From the NCBI RefSeq assembly GCF_000832305.1, contig NZ_CP010537.1:2666001-2730000 (forward strand): a stretch of DNA of 64,000 nt. The letters run 5' to 3'. The position numbers were made by a program, and so were the translations under genes. Numbering within the stretch: the stretch's first letter is position 1; every line of letters starts with the position of its first letter. The notes beneath the pieces are model-generated. The model made no database searches. It was not told where the DNA came from and worked only from the letters and a program-made list of their open reading frames with translations. Below, piece after piece: positions 51,513 to 59,846 of this stretch. Origin of the DNA: Cupriavidus basilensis. Its GTDB lineage: Bacteria; Pseudomonadota; Gammaproteobacteria; Burkholderiales; Burkholderiaceae.

Positions 51513-52562
51513 TCAGGCGGCGATTTCCGCCCTCGCCGCACGCCGCGCCACCAGGTCCAGCGCCACGTCGACGATCATGTCTTCCTGCCCGCCCACCATG
51601 CGGCGCTGGCCTAGTTCCACCAGGATATCCACGGTCTTCAGCGCATAGCGCCCGGCGGCTGCCTCCGCGTGGCGCAGGAAGCTGGAATAGACGCCCGCAT
51701 AGCCAAGCGCGAGGGTCTCGCGGTCCACGCGCACCGGGCGGTCCTGCAGCGGCCGCACGATCTCGTCGGCGGCGTCCATCAGCGTGTAGAGATCGCAGCC
51801 GTGGTTCCACCCGAGCCGGCTGGTGGCGGCGATGAACACCTCCAGCGGCGCGTTGCCGGCGCCGGCGCCCATGCCGGCCAGGCTGGCGTCGATGCGGTCG
51901 CAGCCTTCTTCCACCGCGACGATGGAGTTGGCCACGCCCAGGCTCAGGTTGTGGTGTGCGTGCATGCCGGTCTGGGTCTGCGGCTTGAGCACGTCCTTGA
52001 AGGCACGGAAGCGCTCGCGCACGTCGTTCATATTGAGCGCGCCGCCGGAATCCACCACGTAGACGGTCTCGGCGCCGTAGCTTTCCATCAGCCTGGCCTG
52101 CTGCGCCAGCGCCGCGGGCGTGGTCATGTGGCTCATCATCAGGAAGCCCACCGTGTCCATGCCCAGGTTACGCGCGTACTCGATATGCTGGCGCGAGACA
52201 TCCGCCTCGGTGCAGTGCGTGGCAACCCGCACCACGCGCGCGCCGGCGTCAAACGCGGCACGCAGGTCGTGCACGGTGCCCACGCCGGGCAGCAGCAAGG
52301 TGGCTACCTTGGCATGGCGGACGGTCTCTGCCGCCGCCGCGATCCACTCAAGGTCCGTGTGCGCGCCGAACCCGTAGTTAAAGCTGGAGCCGGCGAGCCC
52401 GTCGCCATGCGCGACTTCGATCGAGTCCACCTTGGCCGCATCCAGCGCCGCAGCAATGCGGCGCACATCGTCCAGGCTGTATTGGTGGCGGATGGCATGG
52501 CTGCCATCGCGCAGCGTGACGTCCGAGATATAGAGTTTCTTCTGCGTGGCTTGCTGGGTCAT
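51513..52562 (-). CDS. dmpG: 4-hydroxy-2-oxovalerate aldolase
   Basis: This 349-residue TIM-barrel aldolase splits 4-hydroxy-2-oxopentanoate to pyruvate and acetaldehyde. Signatures: [25 protein letters not shown] with the metal Asp, [69 protein letters not shown] with the His-x-His metal site. It channels acetaldehyde directly to DmpF, encoded immediately upstream in the operon. Last gene of the phenol meta-pathway operon (same strand), convergent with the chemoreceptor gene. Confidence 0.95.
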   Translation of the reverse strand: MTQQATQKKLYISDVTLRDGSHAIRHQYSLDDVRRIAAALDAAKVDSIEVAHGDGLAGSSFNYGFGAHTDLEWIAAAAETVRHAKVATLLLPGVGTVHDLRAAFDAGARVVRVATHCTEADVSRQHIEYARNLGMDTVGFLMMSHMTTPAALAQQARLMESYGAETVYVVDSGGALNMNDVRERFRAFKDVLKPQTQTGMHAHHNLSLGVANSIVAVEEGCDRIDASLAGMGAGAGNAPLEVFIAATSRLGWNHGCDLYTLMDAADEIVRPLQDRPVRVDRETLALGYAGVYSSFLRHAEAAAGRYALKTVDILVELGQRRMVGGQEDMIVDVALDLVARRAARAEIAA

Positions 52563-52586
52563 GTCTTCTCTCCGTGCGCCCGCCGC

Positions 52587-53531
52587 TTACGCGGCCAGCC
52601 GTGTTTGCGCCAGGCGCTCGGCGCAGGCGAGCGCGGCGCTGGTCATGATGTCGAGGTTGCCGGCATAAGCCGGCAGGTAGTGGGCGGCGCCCTCCACTTC
52701 CAGGAAGATCGATGTCTTGAGCCCGCTCATCAGCCCCAGCCCCGGGATATTCAACGGCGCGGACGGATCGATGCGCTCGAACTGCACCCGCTGCTTGAGC
52801 CGGTAGCCGGGCACATAGGCCTGCACCGCCTTCGCCATGGCTTGCACACTGGCCTCTATCGCCGCTTCGTCGGCGTCCTCGGACAGCGTGAACACCGTGT
52901 CGCGCATCATCAGCGGCGGCTCGGCCGGATTCAGCACGATGATGGCCTTGCCGCGCGCCGCGCCGCCCACCGAGCAGATCGCCTGGCTGGTGGTCTCGGT
53001 AAATTCGTCGATATTGGCGCGCGTGCCCGGCCCGGCGGACTTGCTGGAGATCGAGGCCACGATCTCCGCGTAATGCACCTTGGCCACGCGAGACACCGCA
53101 GCCACCATCGGGATGGTGGCCTGGCCGCCGCAGGTGACCATATTGATGTTGCTGGCCCCGAGCTGCTGGTCCAGGTTGACCACCGGCACCACGTACGGCC
53201 CGATCGCGGCCGGGGTCAGGTCGATCACCTGGATGCCGTGCTGCTGCAGGATCTGGTTGTGATGCGCGTGGGCGCCGGCCGAGGTGGCGTCGAAGGCGAT
53301 GCGGATATCGCCAAAGCCTGCCATCCTCACCAGGCCTTCGATGCCCTCGGCCGTGGTGGGCACGCCCAGCCGCGCGGCCCTGGCCAGGCCGTCGGAGGCG
53401 GCGTCGATGCCAACCATCGCGCCCATCTCCAGTTGCCGCCCGTTGCGCATGACCTTGATCATCAGGTCGGTGCCGATATTGCCCGAGCCGATGATGGCTA
53501 CCTTGTGCTTGCCGCTTGTTTTCATGTCCAT
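52587..53531 (-). CDS. dmpF: acetaldehyde dehydrogenase (acylating)
   Basis: This 314-residue CoA-dependent dehydrogenase turns acetaldehyde into acetyl-CoA. The NAD loop is GSGNIG (15-20) and the catalytic Cys134 lies in [29 protein letters not shown] and the tail [41 protein letters not shown] match the family. It forms a channelling complex with DmpG (24-bp gap). Order F-G with E-H-I upstream differs from the E-F-G-H-I order of Pseudomonas CF600. Confidence 0.95.
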   Translation of the reverse strand: MDMKTSGKHKVAIIGSGNIGTDLMIKVMRNGRQLEMGAMVGIDAASDGLARAARLGVPTTAEGIEGLVRMAGFGDIRIAFDATSAGAHAHHNQILQQHGIQVIDLTPAAIGPYVVPVVNLDQQLGASNINMVTCGGQATIPMVAAVSRVAKVHYAEIVASISSKSAGPGTRANIDEFTETTSQAICSVGGAARGKAIIVLNPAEPPLMMRDTVFTLSEDADEAAIEASVQAMAKAVQAYVPGYRLKQRVQFERIDPSAPLNIPGLGLMSGLKTSIFLEVEGAAHYLPAYAGNLDIMTSAALACAERLAQTRLAA

Positions 53532-53551
53532 GCTGACTCTCCGTTGCCGCT

Positions 53552-53743
53552 TCAGCGGCCGAGTTCTTTCGCCGTCTTTCCGGCGATGCCGAATTGCGTA
53601 TTGGGGACGTCGGTGATCATCACCCGCACCGATTCGACCGGGGCGCCGATCGATTCCACCGCGGCGTCGGTCAGCGCGCGGATCAGGCCGGCCTTTTGCT
53701 CTTCGGTCCTTCCTTCAATCAAAAACACTTGCATGATGGGCAT
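53552..53743 (-). CDS. dmpI: 4-oxalocrotonate tautomerase
   Basis: This 63-residue enzyme starts at ATG 53743 with AGGAGG upstream, giving the required N-terminal Pro after Met removal ([18 protein letters not shown]). It isomerises 2-hydroxymuconate to 2-oxo-3-hexenedioate. Conserved [21 protein letters not shown] follows. It sits between dmpF and dmpH in the operon. Confidence 0.93.
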   Translation of the reverse strand: MPIMQVFLIEGRTEEQKAGLIRALTDAAVESIGAPVESVRVMITDVPNTQFGIAGKTAKELGR

Positions 53744-53781
53744 GGCTTTCCTCCTGCCAGGTGCGTTGAGTTGGTAGCGTC

Positions 53782-54570
53782 TCAAACGAAGCGCATCGAC
53801 ACCGTGCCCAGATGCTGGTAGCGCACCGTGATGCTGTCGCCGGCCGCCACCGCGATGGCCTCGGTCACGCCGCCGGTCATGATGAAAGTGCCCGCCGGCA
53901 GCTCGCGCCCGCGTGCGCCAAGCATGTTGGCCAGCATGGCCACGCTGCTGGCCGGGTGGCCGAGCACGGCGGCGCCGGCGGCGGTGGCGACCACTTCACC
54001 GTTCTTCTCCAGCACCACGCCGAGGTTCTTCAGGTCGATTCCCTCGGCGCTGCGATGCGTGCCACCGACGACAAAGCGTGCCGAGGACGTGTTGTCGGCG
54101 ATCACGCTCTTGAGGTCGAAACGGAAGTTCTCATAGCGCGAGTCGATCACCTCCACCGCCGGCAGCACGAAATCGGTGGCGGCCAGCACGTCGCCGATAT
54201 GGCAGCCCGGCCCCTTGAGCGGATGCTTGAGCACGAAGGCGATCTCCGCCTCCACCTTGGGATGGATCAGCGATGCGGTATCGATGGCGCCACCGTCCAT
54301 GCAGGCGCCGTAGTCGGTCAGGAATCCGTAGACCGGATCCGTCACGCCCATCTGGCGCATCTTGGCGAACGAGGTCAGCCCCATCTTCAGGCCCGCAATG
54401 CGGGTGCCGCGCGCTTGCTTGCGCGCCCGGATCGCGTCCTGGATGGCGTAGGCATCCTCCCAGTCCATCTCGGGATGGGTATCGGTAATCTTGCGCACCG
54501 GCTCGCGGTTGAGCTCGGCGGTCTCCAGGTGCTCGGCAAGTTGCCGGGTGGTGTCTTGGGTGAGGTTCAT
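53782..54570 (-). CDS. dmpH: 4-oxalocrotonate decarboxylase
   Basis: This 262-residue Mg-dependent decarboxylase converts 2-oxo-3-hexenedioate to 2-hydroxypenta-2,4-dienoate and CO2. ATG 54570 begins MNLTQDTTRQLAEHLETAEL. KMGLTSFAKMRQMGVTDPVYGFLTDYGACMDGGAID, HPKVEAEIAFVLKHPLKGPGCHIGDVLAATDFVLPAVEVIDSRYENFRFDLK and TAAGAAVLGHPASSVAMLANML are conserved family blocks. It shares its fold with the hydratase DmpE, encoded next to it, with which it forms a complex in known systems. Confidence 0.93.
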   Translation of the reverse strand: MNLTQDTTRQLAEHLETAELNREPVRKITDTHPEMDWEDAYAIQDAIRARKQARGTRIAGLKMGLTSFAKMRQMGVTDPVYGFLTDYGACMDGGAIDTASLIHPKVEAEIAFVLKHPLKGPGCHIGDVLAATDFVLPAVEVIDSRYENFRFDLKSVIADNTSSARFVVGGTHRSAEGIDLKNLGVVLEKNGEVVATAAGAAVLGHPASSVAMLANMLGARGRELPAGTFIMTGGVTEAIAVAAGDSITVRYQHLGTVSMRFV

Positions 54571-54602
54571 GGCGTTGTCCTGGGCTGCTAGATGAAATCC
54601 GA

Positions 54603-55385
54603 TCAAACGAAGCGCACGCCGGCGGAGCCGATGCCGCCCAGGCTGATGCGAAGCTGGTCGCCGGCCTGGACAGGCACCATCGCGGCCAGCGAGCCGGACA
54701 GGATCACCTCGCCCTTCTTCAGCCCGATGCCGAGGCGGCCCAGCGTATTGGCCAGCCACGCCACGGCGTTGGCCGGGTGGCCGAGCGCGGCGGCGCCCGC
54801 GCCGGTGGCGACGATCTCGCCGTTCTTCTCCAGCGTCATGCCAACGGTGCCGAGGTCAAGGCCGCGCGGGTCCACGGCGGCATCGCCCAGCACGAACACA
54901 CCGGATGATGCGTTGTCCGCCACGGTGTCCGGGATGCGGATCTTCCAGTCGCGGATGCGCGAGTCGACGATCTCGAAGCACGGCAGCACGTAGGCGGTGG
55001 CGCGCAGCACATCGGCGTTGGTCACGCCGGGACCTTCCAGGTCTTCCTTGAGCACGAAAGCGATTTCCCCTTCGGCCTTGGGTGCGATCAGCGTGTTGGC
55101 GGCAATGGCGGTGCCGTCTGCGTGGACCATGCCGGACAGCAGGTGGCCAAAATCCGGCTGGCGCACGTCGAGCATGTCCATCACCACCCGGCTGGTCACA
55201 CCGATCTTCTTGCCGATCACGCGCTCGCCGGCGTCCAGCCGGTGCTGCACCATGGCCAGCTGGATACGGTAGGCGTCGTCGATGGACAGCTCGGGGTAGC
55301 GCTCGGTCAGCGGGGCGATGGCTTGGCGTTGATCCAGCGCCTGATGCAAGCTCGCGCCAATCTCAAGAATATCTTCGGGTTTCAT
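54603..55385 (-). CDS. dmpE: 2-hydroxypenta-2,4-dienoate (2-oxopent-4-enoate) hydratase
   Basis: This 260-residue hydratase makes 4-hydroxy-2-oxopentanoate. ATG 55385 (MKPEDILEIGASLHQALDQRQ). KKIGVTSRVVMDMLDVRQPDFGHLLSGMVHADGTAI, APKAEGEIAFVLKEDLEGPGVTNADVL and GAGAAALGHPANAVAWLANTL are the family blocks. It lies 8 bp before dmpC's end, so it is translated right after the semialdehyde dehydrogenase gene. The hydrolase gene dmpD, which normally sits between C and E, is missing. Confidence 0.93.
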   Translation of the reverse strand: MKPEDILEIGASLHQALDQRQAIAPLTERYPELSIDDAYRIQLAMVQHRLDAGERVIGKKIGVTSRVVMDMLDVRQPDFGHLLSGMVHADGTAIAANTLIAPKAEGEIAFVLKEDLEGPGVTNADVLRATAYVLPCFEIVDSRIRDWKIRIPDTVADNASSGVFVLGDAAVDPRGLDLGTVGMTLEKNGEIVATGAGAAALGHPANAVAWLANTLGRLGIGLKKGEVILSGSLAAMVPVQAGDQLRISLGGIGSAGVRFV

Positions 55386-55393
55386 GGCCTGCC

Positions 55394-56848
55394 TCAAAGT
55401 TTCACGCACACATTGCGCAGCTCGGTATAGAACTCCAGCGAATGCACCCCGCCCTCGCGGCCGATGCCGGATTGCTTGGCGCCGCCGAAGGCGGTGCGCA
55501 GGTCGCGCAGGAACCATGCGTTGATCCAGCAGATGCCCACCTCCAGCGCGCTGCCCATGCGGTGCGCGGTGCCCAGGTCGGACGTCCATACGGTGGCGGC
55601 CAGGCCGTAAGGCGTATCGTTGGCGAGGCGAATGGCCTCTTCCTCGGTATCGAACGGCGCGATATGGCAGCAGGGGCCGAAGATCTCCTCGCGGATCACC
55701 GCCGCGTCCTCCGGCAGGCCGGTCCAGATGGTGGGCTGCACCCAGGCGCCTTCGGCCAGCGCGCCGGGCATCTCGGGCACACCGCCGCCGGTGACCACGG
55801 TAGCGCCCGCATCCGCCGCCTTGCGGTAGTAGGACAGCACCTTATCGCGATGCTCCAGCGACACCAGCGGGCCCATGTTGACGCCCTCGTCATTCGGCCT
55901 GCCAATGCGCAAGGCCTCGGCCCTGGCCTTGAGCGCCGCGACGAAGCGCGCGAAGATGGGCCGCTGCACATAGACGCGCTCGGTGCCCAGGCAGACCTGG
56001 CCGCTGTTCTCGAAGGCCGAGCGGGTGATGCCGGCCACTGCCTTGTCGAAATCCGCGTCGGCGAAGACGATGCCGGCATTCTTGCCGCCCAGCTCGAACG
56101 AAACCGGGCGTACGCCATTGGCGGCCGCCTTCATGATGGCCTCGCCAGTACGGGTCTCGCCGGTGAAGGTGATGCCGTTCACATCCGGGTGCGCGGTCAG
56201 GAAGGCGCCAGCGGAATCCGGGCCAAAGCCGTGCACCACGTTATAGACGCCCGGCGGCACGCCGGCCTCGTTCATCACCTCACCGAGCAAAGTGGCCGTG
56301 GCGGGGGTTTCCTCGGACGGCTTGACCACCACGGTATTGCCGCAAGCCAGCGCCGGGCCAACCTTCCAGGTCATCAGCAGCAGCGGCAGGTTCCACGGGC
56401 ACACCACGCCGATCACGCCGCGCGGCGAGCGCACCGCATAGTTGATGGCCTCGCCGCCGTCCGGCGTGGCCATGGCGAAGCTCTCGGTGGGCACGTTCTT
56501 GATCAGGTCGGCGAACACCTTGAAGTTCGCCGCGCCGCGCGGGATGTCGACATGGCTGGCGAGGGAGTGCGGTTTGCCGGTGTCGGCGATCTCGGCTTGC
56601 AGGAAGTCGTCGAAGCGGCGGTTGATGCCGTCAGCCACCGCGTGCAATATCTCGACGCGCCGCGCCACGGTCATCTTGCCCCACGGCCCCCTCAGCGCTT
56701 GCTTTGCCGCGGCTACCGCCGCATCGACCTCGGCCTGCCCGGCTTCGTGCACACGGGCGATCAGGCTGTTATCGACCGGATTGCGGTCGTCGAACCGGCG
56801 GTTGGTGGCCACCCATTCGCCGTTGATGAAGTTCTTGAACTCTTTCAT
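55394..56848 (-). CDS. dmpC: 2-hydroxymuconic semialdehyde dehydrogenase
   Basis: This 484-residue NAD-dependent aldehyde dehydrogenase oxidises the ring-cleavage product to 2-hydroxymuconate. ATG 56848 (MKEFKNFINGEWVATNRRFDDRNPVDNS). Catalytic Glu252 (FELGGKNAGIVF) and Cys286 (SGQVCLGTERVYV) are present, with the NAD motif FTGETRTGEAIMKAA. The C-terminal LEVGICWINAWFLRDLRTAFGGAKQSGIGREGGVHSLEFYTELRNVCVKL is typical of XylG/DmpC. The gene upstream is dmpB, separated by a 144-bp gap with a perfect hairpin. Confidence 0.95.
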   Translation of the reverse strand: MKEFKNFINGEWVATNRRFDDRNPVDNSLIARVHEAGQAEVDAAVAAAKQALRGPWGKMTVARRVEILHAVADGINRRFDDFLQAEIADTGKPHSLASHVDIPRGAANFKVFADLIKNVPTESFAMATPDGGEAINYAVRSPRGVIGVVCPWNLPLLLMTWKVGPALACGNTVVVKPSEETPATATLLGEVMNEAGVPPGVYNVVHGFGPDSAGAFLTAHPDVNGITFTGETRTGEAIMKAAANGVRPVSFELGGKNAGIVFADADFDKAVAGITRSAFENSGQVCLGTERVYVQRPIFARFVAALKARAEALRIGRPNDEGVNMGPLVSLEHRDKVLSYYRKAADAGATVVTGGGVPEMPGALAEGAWVQPTIWTGLPEDAAVIREEIFGPCCHIAPFDTEEEAIRLANDTPYGLAATVWTSDLGTAHRMGSALEVGICWINAWFLRDLRTAFGGAKQSGIGREGGVHSLEFYTELRNVCVKL

Positions 56849-56924
56849 GTTGTCTCGCTTGGTGCGGCAGGGTGCGCCGCCGTGTCTTGCTGTCTTTTGT
56901 CTTTCGGCCTGCGTCTTTCGCCTT

Positions 56925-56956
56925 GCTCCCCTCTCCCGCTTGCGGGAGAGGGGAGC
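56925..56956. repeat. perfect 15-bp-stem hairpin between dmpB and dmpC
   Basis: GCTCCCCTCTCCCGC (56925-56939) and its exact complement (56942-56956) are separated by only two T residues. The core CTCTCCC..GGGAGAG is the same REP-like family as at 47853. It lies inside the phenol operon in a 144-bp non-coding gap and could protect or terminate part of the transcript. Confidence 0.9.
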
Positions 56957-56992
56957 AAACATGCGGCATCGGAGAAGTCGTCGCGCTAGTGA

Positions 56993-57925
56993 TCAGGTCA
57001 GTACATTCAGGAACGCGTCGTTCAGCTTGCGGTCGTGATAGAAGATCGCCTTGCCCAGTTCGTTGTCGGTCCATGTGATGGTCGGCTTGTCCGGATAGTG
57101 GATATAGCCGCCAGAAAAGACCTCGTTCCGGTTGCCCGATGGATCGAAGAAATAGATCGTCGCGCCGCGCGTAATGCCATGGCGCGTCGGCCCGATATCG
57201 AGCGACACGTCCTTCTTGGAAATAATGTCGGCGGCCTTCAGCACTTCGCCCCAGTTGTCCAGGTTGAACGAGGCGTGATGGAACTTGTTCTTCTCCGCAT
57301 GCCGGATGAAGGCGATGTCATGCGCCTTGTTGGAGCACGTCAGGAAGGCGCCGATCATCATCTTGCCGGGGCCGGCGACCACCTCCTCGGCCAGCGTGAA
57401 GCCAAGCACGTCGCGAAACAGCCTGACGGTGCCATCCAGGTCGTCGCCGTACAGCAGGCAATGATCGAAGCGGCTGGGCGCCATGCCGCGCAGGTCGTCC
57501 GGCCACGGGTCGGGATTGCTGTCGCCGGTCAGGCAGCCCAGCTTGTCCTTGTCGGCGAAGAGCTCGATGGCATGTCCCGTGGGAATGGTGAAACGAAACC
57601 GCACGCCGGTGCGCGGATGCTCGCCGGCAGGAATCCACTGGAAGTCCGAAGCGAGTCCGGATTGCTCCACCTCCTGCGCCAGCCATTCCAACGTGCGGCC
57701 GCTATCCACGCGAAAGCCCATGTAGTCCATGCCCGGGCTGTCGGCCTCGCGCAGGACCACACTGTGGTGATCGTGCTCGTCCCAGGCCTTCAGGTAGACG
57801 CGGCCCTTGTCGTCGCGCGCGGTTTCGATCAGTCCGAGAACCTCGGTGTAGTGCTTGAGCGCCGGTTCGAGTTCCAGCACGCGCAGTGCCACGTGCCCCG
57901 GGCGCAATACGCCTGTCAATGCCAT
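56993..57925 (-). CDS. dmpB: catechol 2,3-dioxygenase (extradiol)
   Basis: This 310-residue VOC-fold Fe(II) dioxygenase opens catechol to 2-hydroxymuconic semialdehyde. The metal triad is His155 (RFDHCLLYG), one of His216/His217 (KFHHASFNL) and Glu268 ([11 protein letters not shown]). [32 protein letters not shown] is the I.2.A-type opening. It should accept methylcatechols too. It follows the ferredoxin gene by 85 bp, a gap filled with a 12-bp tandem repeat. Confidence 0.95.
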   Translation of the reverse strand: MALTGVLRPGHVALRVLELEPALKHYTEVLGLIETARDDKGRVYLKAWDEHDHHSVVLREADSPGMDYMGFRVDSGRTLEWLAQEVEQSGLASDFQWIPAGEHPRTGVRFRFTIPTGHAIELFADKDKLGCLTGDSNPDPWPDDLRGMAPSRFDHCLLYGDDLDGTVRLFRDVLGFTLAEEVVAGPGKMMIGAFLTCSNKAHDIAFIRHAEKNKFHHASFNLDNWGEVLKAADIISKKDVSLDIGPTRHGITRGATIYFFDPSGNRNEVFSGGYIHYPDKPTITWTDNELGKAIFYHDRKLNDAFLNVLT

Positions 57926-57964
57926 GACTGTCTCCTTGATGATGGGGTTATTGGTCCATCTTTT

Positions 57965-58024
57965 ATTGCCGCGTTCATTGCTGCGTTCATTGCTGCATTC
58001 ATTGCTGCATTTATTGCTGCTTGT
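57965..58024. repeat. 12-bp tandem repeat overlapping the dmpQ stop
   Basis: Five 12-bp units (ATTGCCGCGTTC, ATTGCTGCGTTC, ATTGCTGCATTC, ATTGCTGCATTT, ATTGCTGCTTGT) fill the dmpQ-dmpB gap. The dmpQ stop codon TAA (58011-58013) lies at one unit junction, and the same junction in the other units gives TGA in the same frame at 57999, 57987 and 57975. Confidence 0.88.
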
Positions 58025-58358
58025 TCAACTGCTCTTGCGCTGCGTCCTGCCGCGCCCGCTGCTTGTCCAGGCAGCGCTGCAGCAACGCCACCGGCTGCAG
58101 GCGGATATCGCTGTCGGGGAAGGCCTTGCAGGCGAGCACAAACCCGCTCCCCTCCTCCGCCTCCGACAGGCAGGCGCGGCTCATCTTGCCGGTGTGGTAG
58201 CGGCCAGCCTCGATGCGCACCTTGCACACTCCGCAGCCACCGCCCCGGCAGCCAGCGGGAATGCCACGCTTGCCCAGGGCTTCCATGGCGCGCAGCAGGC
58301 TCTGCTCTGGCGCACAGGGGTAGCACTGGCCGCTTCCCGCGATCTCGACGGTATGCAT
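58011..58358 (-). CDS. dmpQ: chloroplast-type [2Fe-2S] ferredoxin (XylT/DmpQ)
   Basis: This 115-residue ferredoxin has cluster ligands Cys37, Cys42, Cys45 ([12 protein letters not shown]) and Cys77 (FVLACKAF). XylT/DmpQ ferredoxins reactivate catechol 2,3-dioxygenase by reducing its oxidised iron, important with 4-methylcatechol. It lies between the phenol hydroxylase genes and dmpB, the standard place. The C-terminus is Gln-rich ([12 protein letters not shown]) and ends in the tandem repeat. The start codon follows dmpP by 13 bp. Confidence 0.92.
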   Translation of the reverse strand: MHTVEIAGSGQCYPCAPEQSLLRAMEALGKRGIPAGCRGGGCGVCKVRIEAGRYHTGKMSRACLSEAEEGSGFVLACKAFPDSDIRLQPVALLQRCLDKQRARQDAAQEQLNKQQ

Positions 58359-58371
58359 GCCGCACCCTCCA

Positions 58372-59439
58372 TCAGATCTTGAACAGCGGGCTGCGCGCGC
58401 TGTTCTGTGCGTCGCCGGCCGAGATGAACTTCTCGGTGTGGATGTCCTCCTCGAACAGCCGGCCCTGCATCAACGTGCGGATGCAAGCTTCGATCATCGG
58501 CGGCGGGCCGCACAGATAGGCCTTGTGGCCACGGAAGTCGGCGGTAGCGCCATCGGCGTAAAGGCCGTGCAAGACGTCGTGCACGTAGCCGCGCGCGCCA
58601 TCCCAGCCACTGTCCGCCGGTACGTCGGAGAGCGCGGGCACATAGCGAAAGTTGGGGTGCGCGCCGGCCAGTGCACGGAACGCCTCGTCGTAGTACAGCT
58701 CCGTGCGGTTGCGCGCGCCCTGCACCAGCGTGATCGGCAGCGTCTCGCCGGCAGCGAGCATGTCCAGGATCATGGCGCGCGGGCTGGACAAGCCCGAGCC
58801 GCCCGCCAGGAACAGCATGGGCTTTTGCGCTGACTTGCGCACGAAGAAGCGGCCGTAAGGCGCGGAGAATCCGAGTTCGTCGCCCACCGACAACCGATCG
58901 TGCAGGTAGCCGGTGGCCTGCCCGCCCTCCACCCGCCGCACATGCAGCTCCACCAGGTCGTCACCCGGACGGTTGGCCAGCGAGAACGCGCGCGGCTGGT
59001 CGCAGCCCGGCACATGCAGGTTGAGGTACTGGCCGGCCTGGAAGGCAGCCGCGGCGCCGCCCTTCACGCGCAGCCAGATGCCGCGGATGGTGGGGGTCAG
59101 CGCGCGGGCCTCCACCACCTCGGCACGATAGTCGGCCAGCGGCAGGCCGAGCGAGTCGGCGTCTTCCTCGATATCGGCCTCGATCACCATGTCGGACTGC
59201 GCGGTGGCGCAGCAGGCCAGGCACTGCCCGCTGTCGCGCTCGAAGTCCATCAGCGCGAAGCTGGAGGCCTCTCCGTGCTCGAACTCGCCCTCCACCACCT
59301 GCACCTTGCAGGTGGCGCACAGCCCGTGGCAGCAGGCGTGCGGCAGCCACACGCCGTTGCGCAGGCAAGCATCCAGCACGGTCTGGCCCGCTGCGATGGG
59401 GATGGTCTGCCCGATCGGTTCAATGGTCAGGGAATACAT
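58372..59439 (-). CDS. dmpP: phenol hydroxylase reductase component P5
   Basis: This 355-residue reductase passes electrons from NADH through FAD and [2Fe-2S] to the hydroxylase. The N-terminal ferredoxin domain has Cys36, Cys41 and Cys44 (ACCHGLCATCKV) with the fourth ligand in GQCLACC. An FAD domain (RAFSLANRPGDDLVELHVRRV) and NAD domain (FLAGGSGLSSPRAMILDML, YLCGPPPMIEACIRTLM) follow. Start MYSLTIEPIGQTIPIAAGQT with AGGAGAAAA upstream. Gap to dmpO is 15 bp. Confidence 0.95.
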   Translation of the reverse strand: MYSLTIEPIGQTIPIAAGQTVLDACLRNGVWLPHACCHGLCATCKVQVVEGEFEHGEASSFALMDFERDSGQCLACCATAQSDMVIEADIEEDADSLGLPLADYRAEVVEARALTPTIRGIWLRVKGGAAAAFQAGQYLNLHVPGCDQPRAFSLANRPGDDLVELHVRRVEGGQATGYLHDRLSVGDELGFSAPYGRFFVRKSAQKPMLFLAGGSGLSSPRAMILDMLAAGETLPITLVQGARNRTELYYDEAFRALAGAHPNFRYVPALSDVPADSGWDGARGYVHDVLHGLYADGATADFRGHKAYLCGPPPMIEACIRTLMQGRLFEEDIHTEKFISAGDAQNSARSPLFKI

Positions 59440-59454
59440 CTTTTTTCTCCTGTC

Positions 59455-59814
59455 TTAGCTGCCACTGCCGCCAATGCCATCCAGCCCCGGTGTGCGGAAC
59501 CGGATCACCGCCTTGTGGCCCAGGCCGTTCTCTTCCAGCGTGCGATCGAGGTCTGGCTGCCAGGGCTCGCTGCCGCGCAGCCACGCCACGCGGGTCCAGT
59601 CAATGCGGGCAAAGTCGGGGTGATAGCCGTAGACGCCCGGCAGCACGTTCTCCACGACCTCGCGCAGGCGCATCGACGGCGGCAAGGGAAGGCAATGCGG
59701 GGCACAGAACAGCAAGTGGCGATCCCAGCCGATATAGAGCAGGCGGTTGCCGTGGAACACCGCTTCGCGGTCGGCGGGCTCGAACGCGTAGGGGCCAATG
59801 GATACGACGGACAT
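59455..59814 (-). CDS. dmpO: phenol hydroxylase component P4
   Basis: This 119-residue subunit of the multicomponent phenol hydroxylase starts at ATG 59814 (MSVVSIGPYAFEPADREAVFHGNRLLYIGWDRHLLFCAPHCLPLPPSM). DFARIDWTRVAWLRGSEPWQPDLDRTLEENGLGHKAVIRFRTPGL is typical of DmpO/PheA5 family members. It is the gamma subunit of the oxygenase heterodimer set with DmpL and DmpN. 32 bp separate it from dmpN. Confidence 0.92.
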   Translation of the reverse strand: MSVVSIGPYAFEPADREAVFHGNRLLYIGWDRHLLFCAPHCLPLPPSMRLREVVENVLPGVYGYHPDFARIDWTRVAWLRGSEPWQPDLDRTLEENGLGHKAVIRFRTPGLDGIGGSGS

Positions 59815-59846
59815 GGTGGTCTCCTTATCTCTTGTATGCCGGCCGC

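Noticed and set aside
57965..58024. CRISPR-like array
   Set aside because: Units are only 12 bp, directly adjacent with no spacers, and no cas genes are present.
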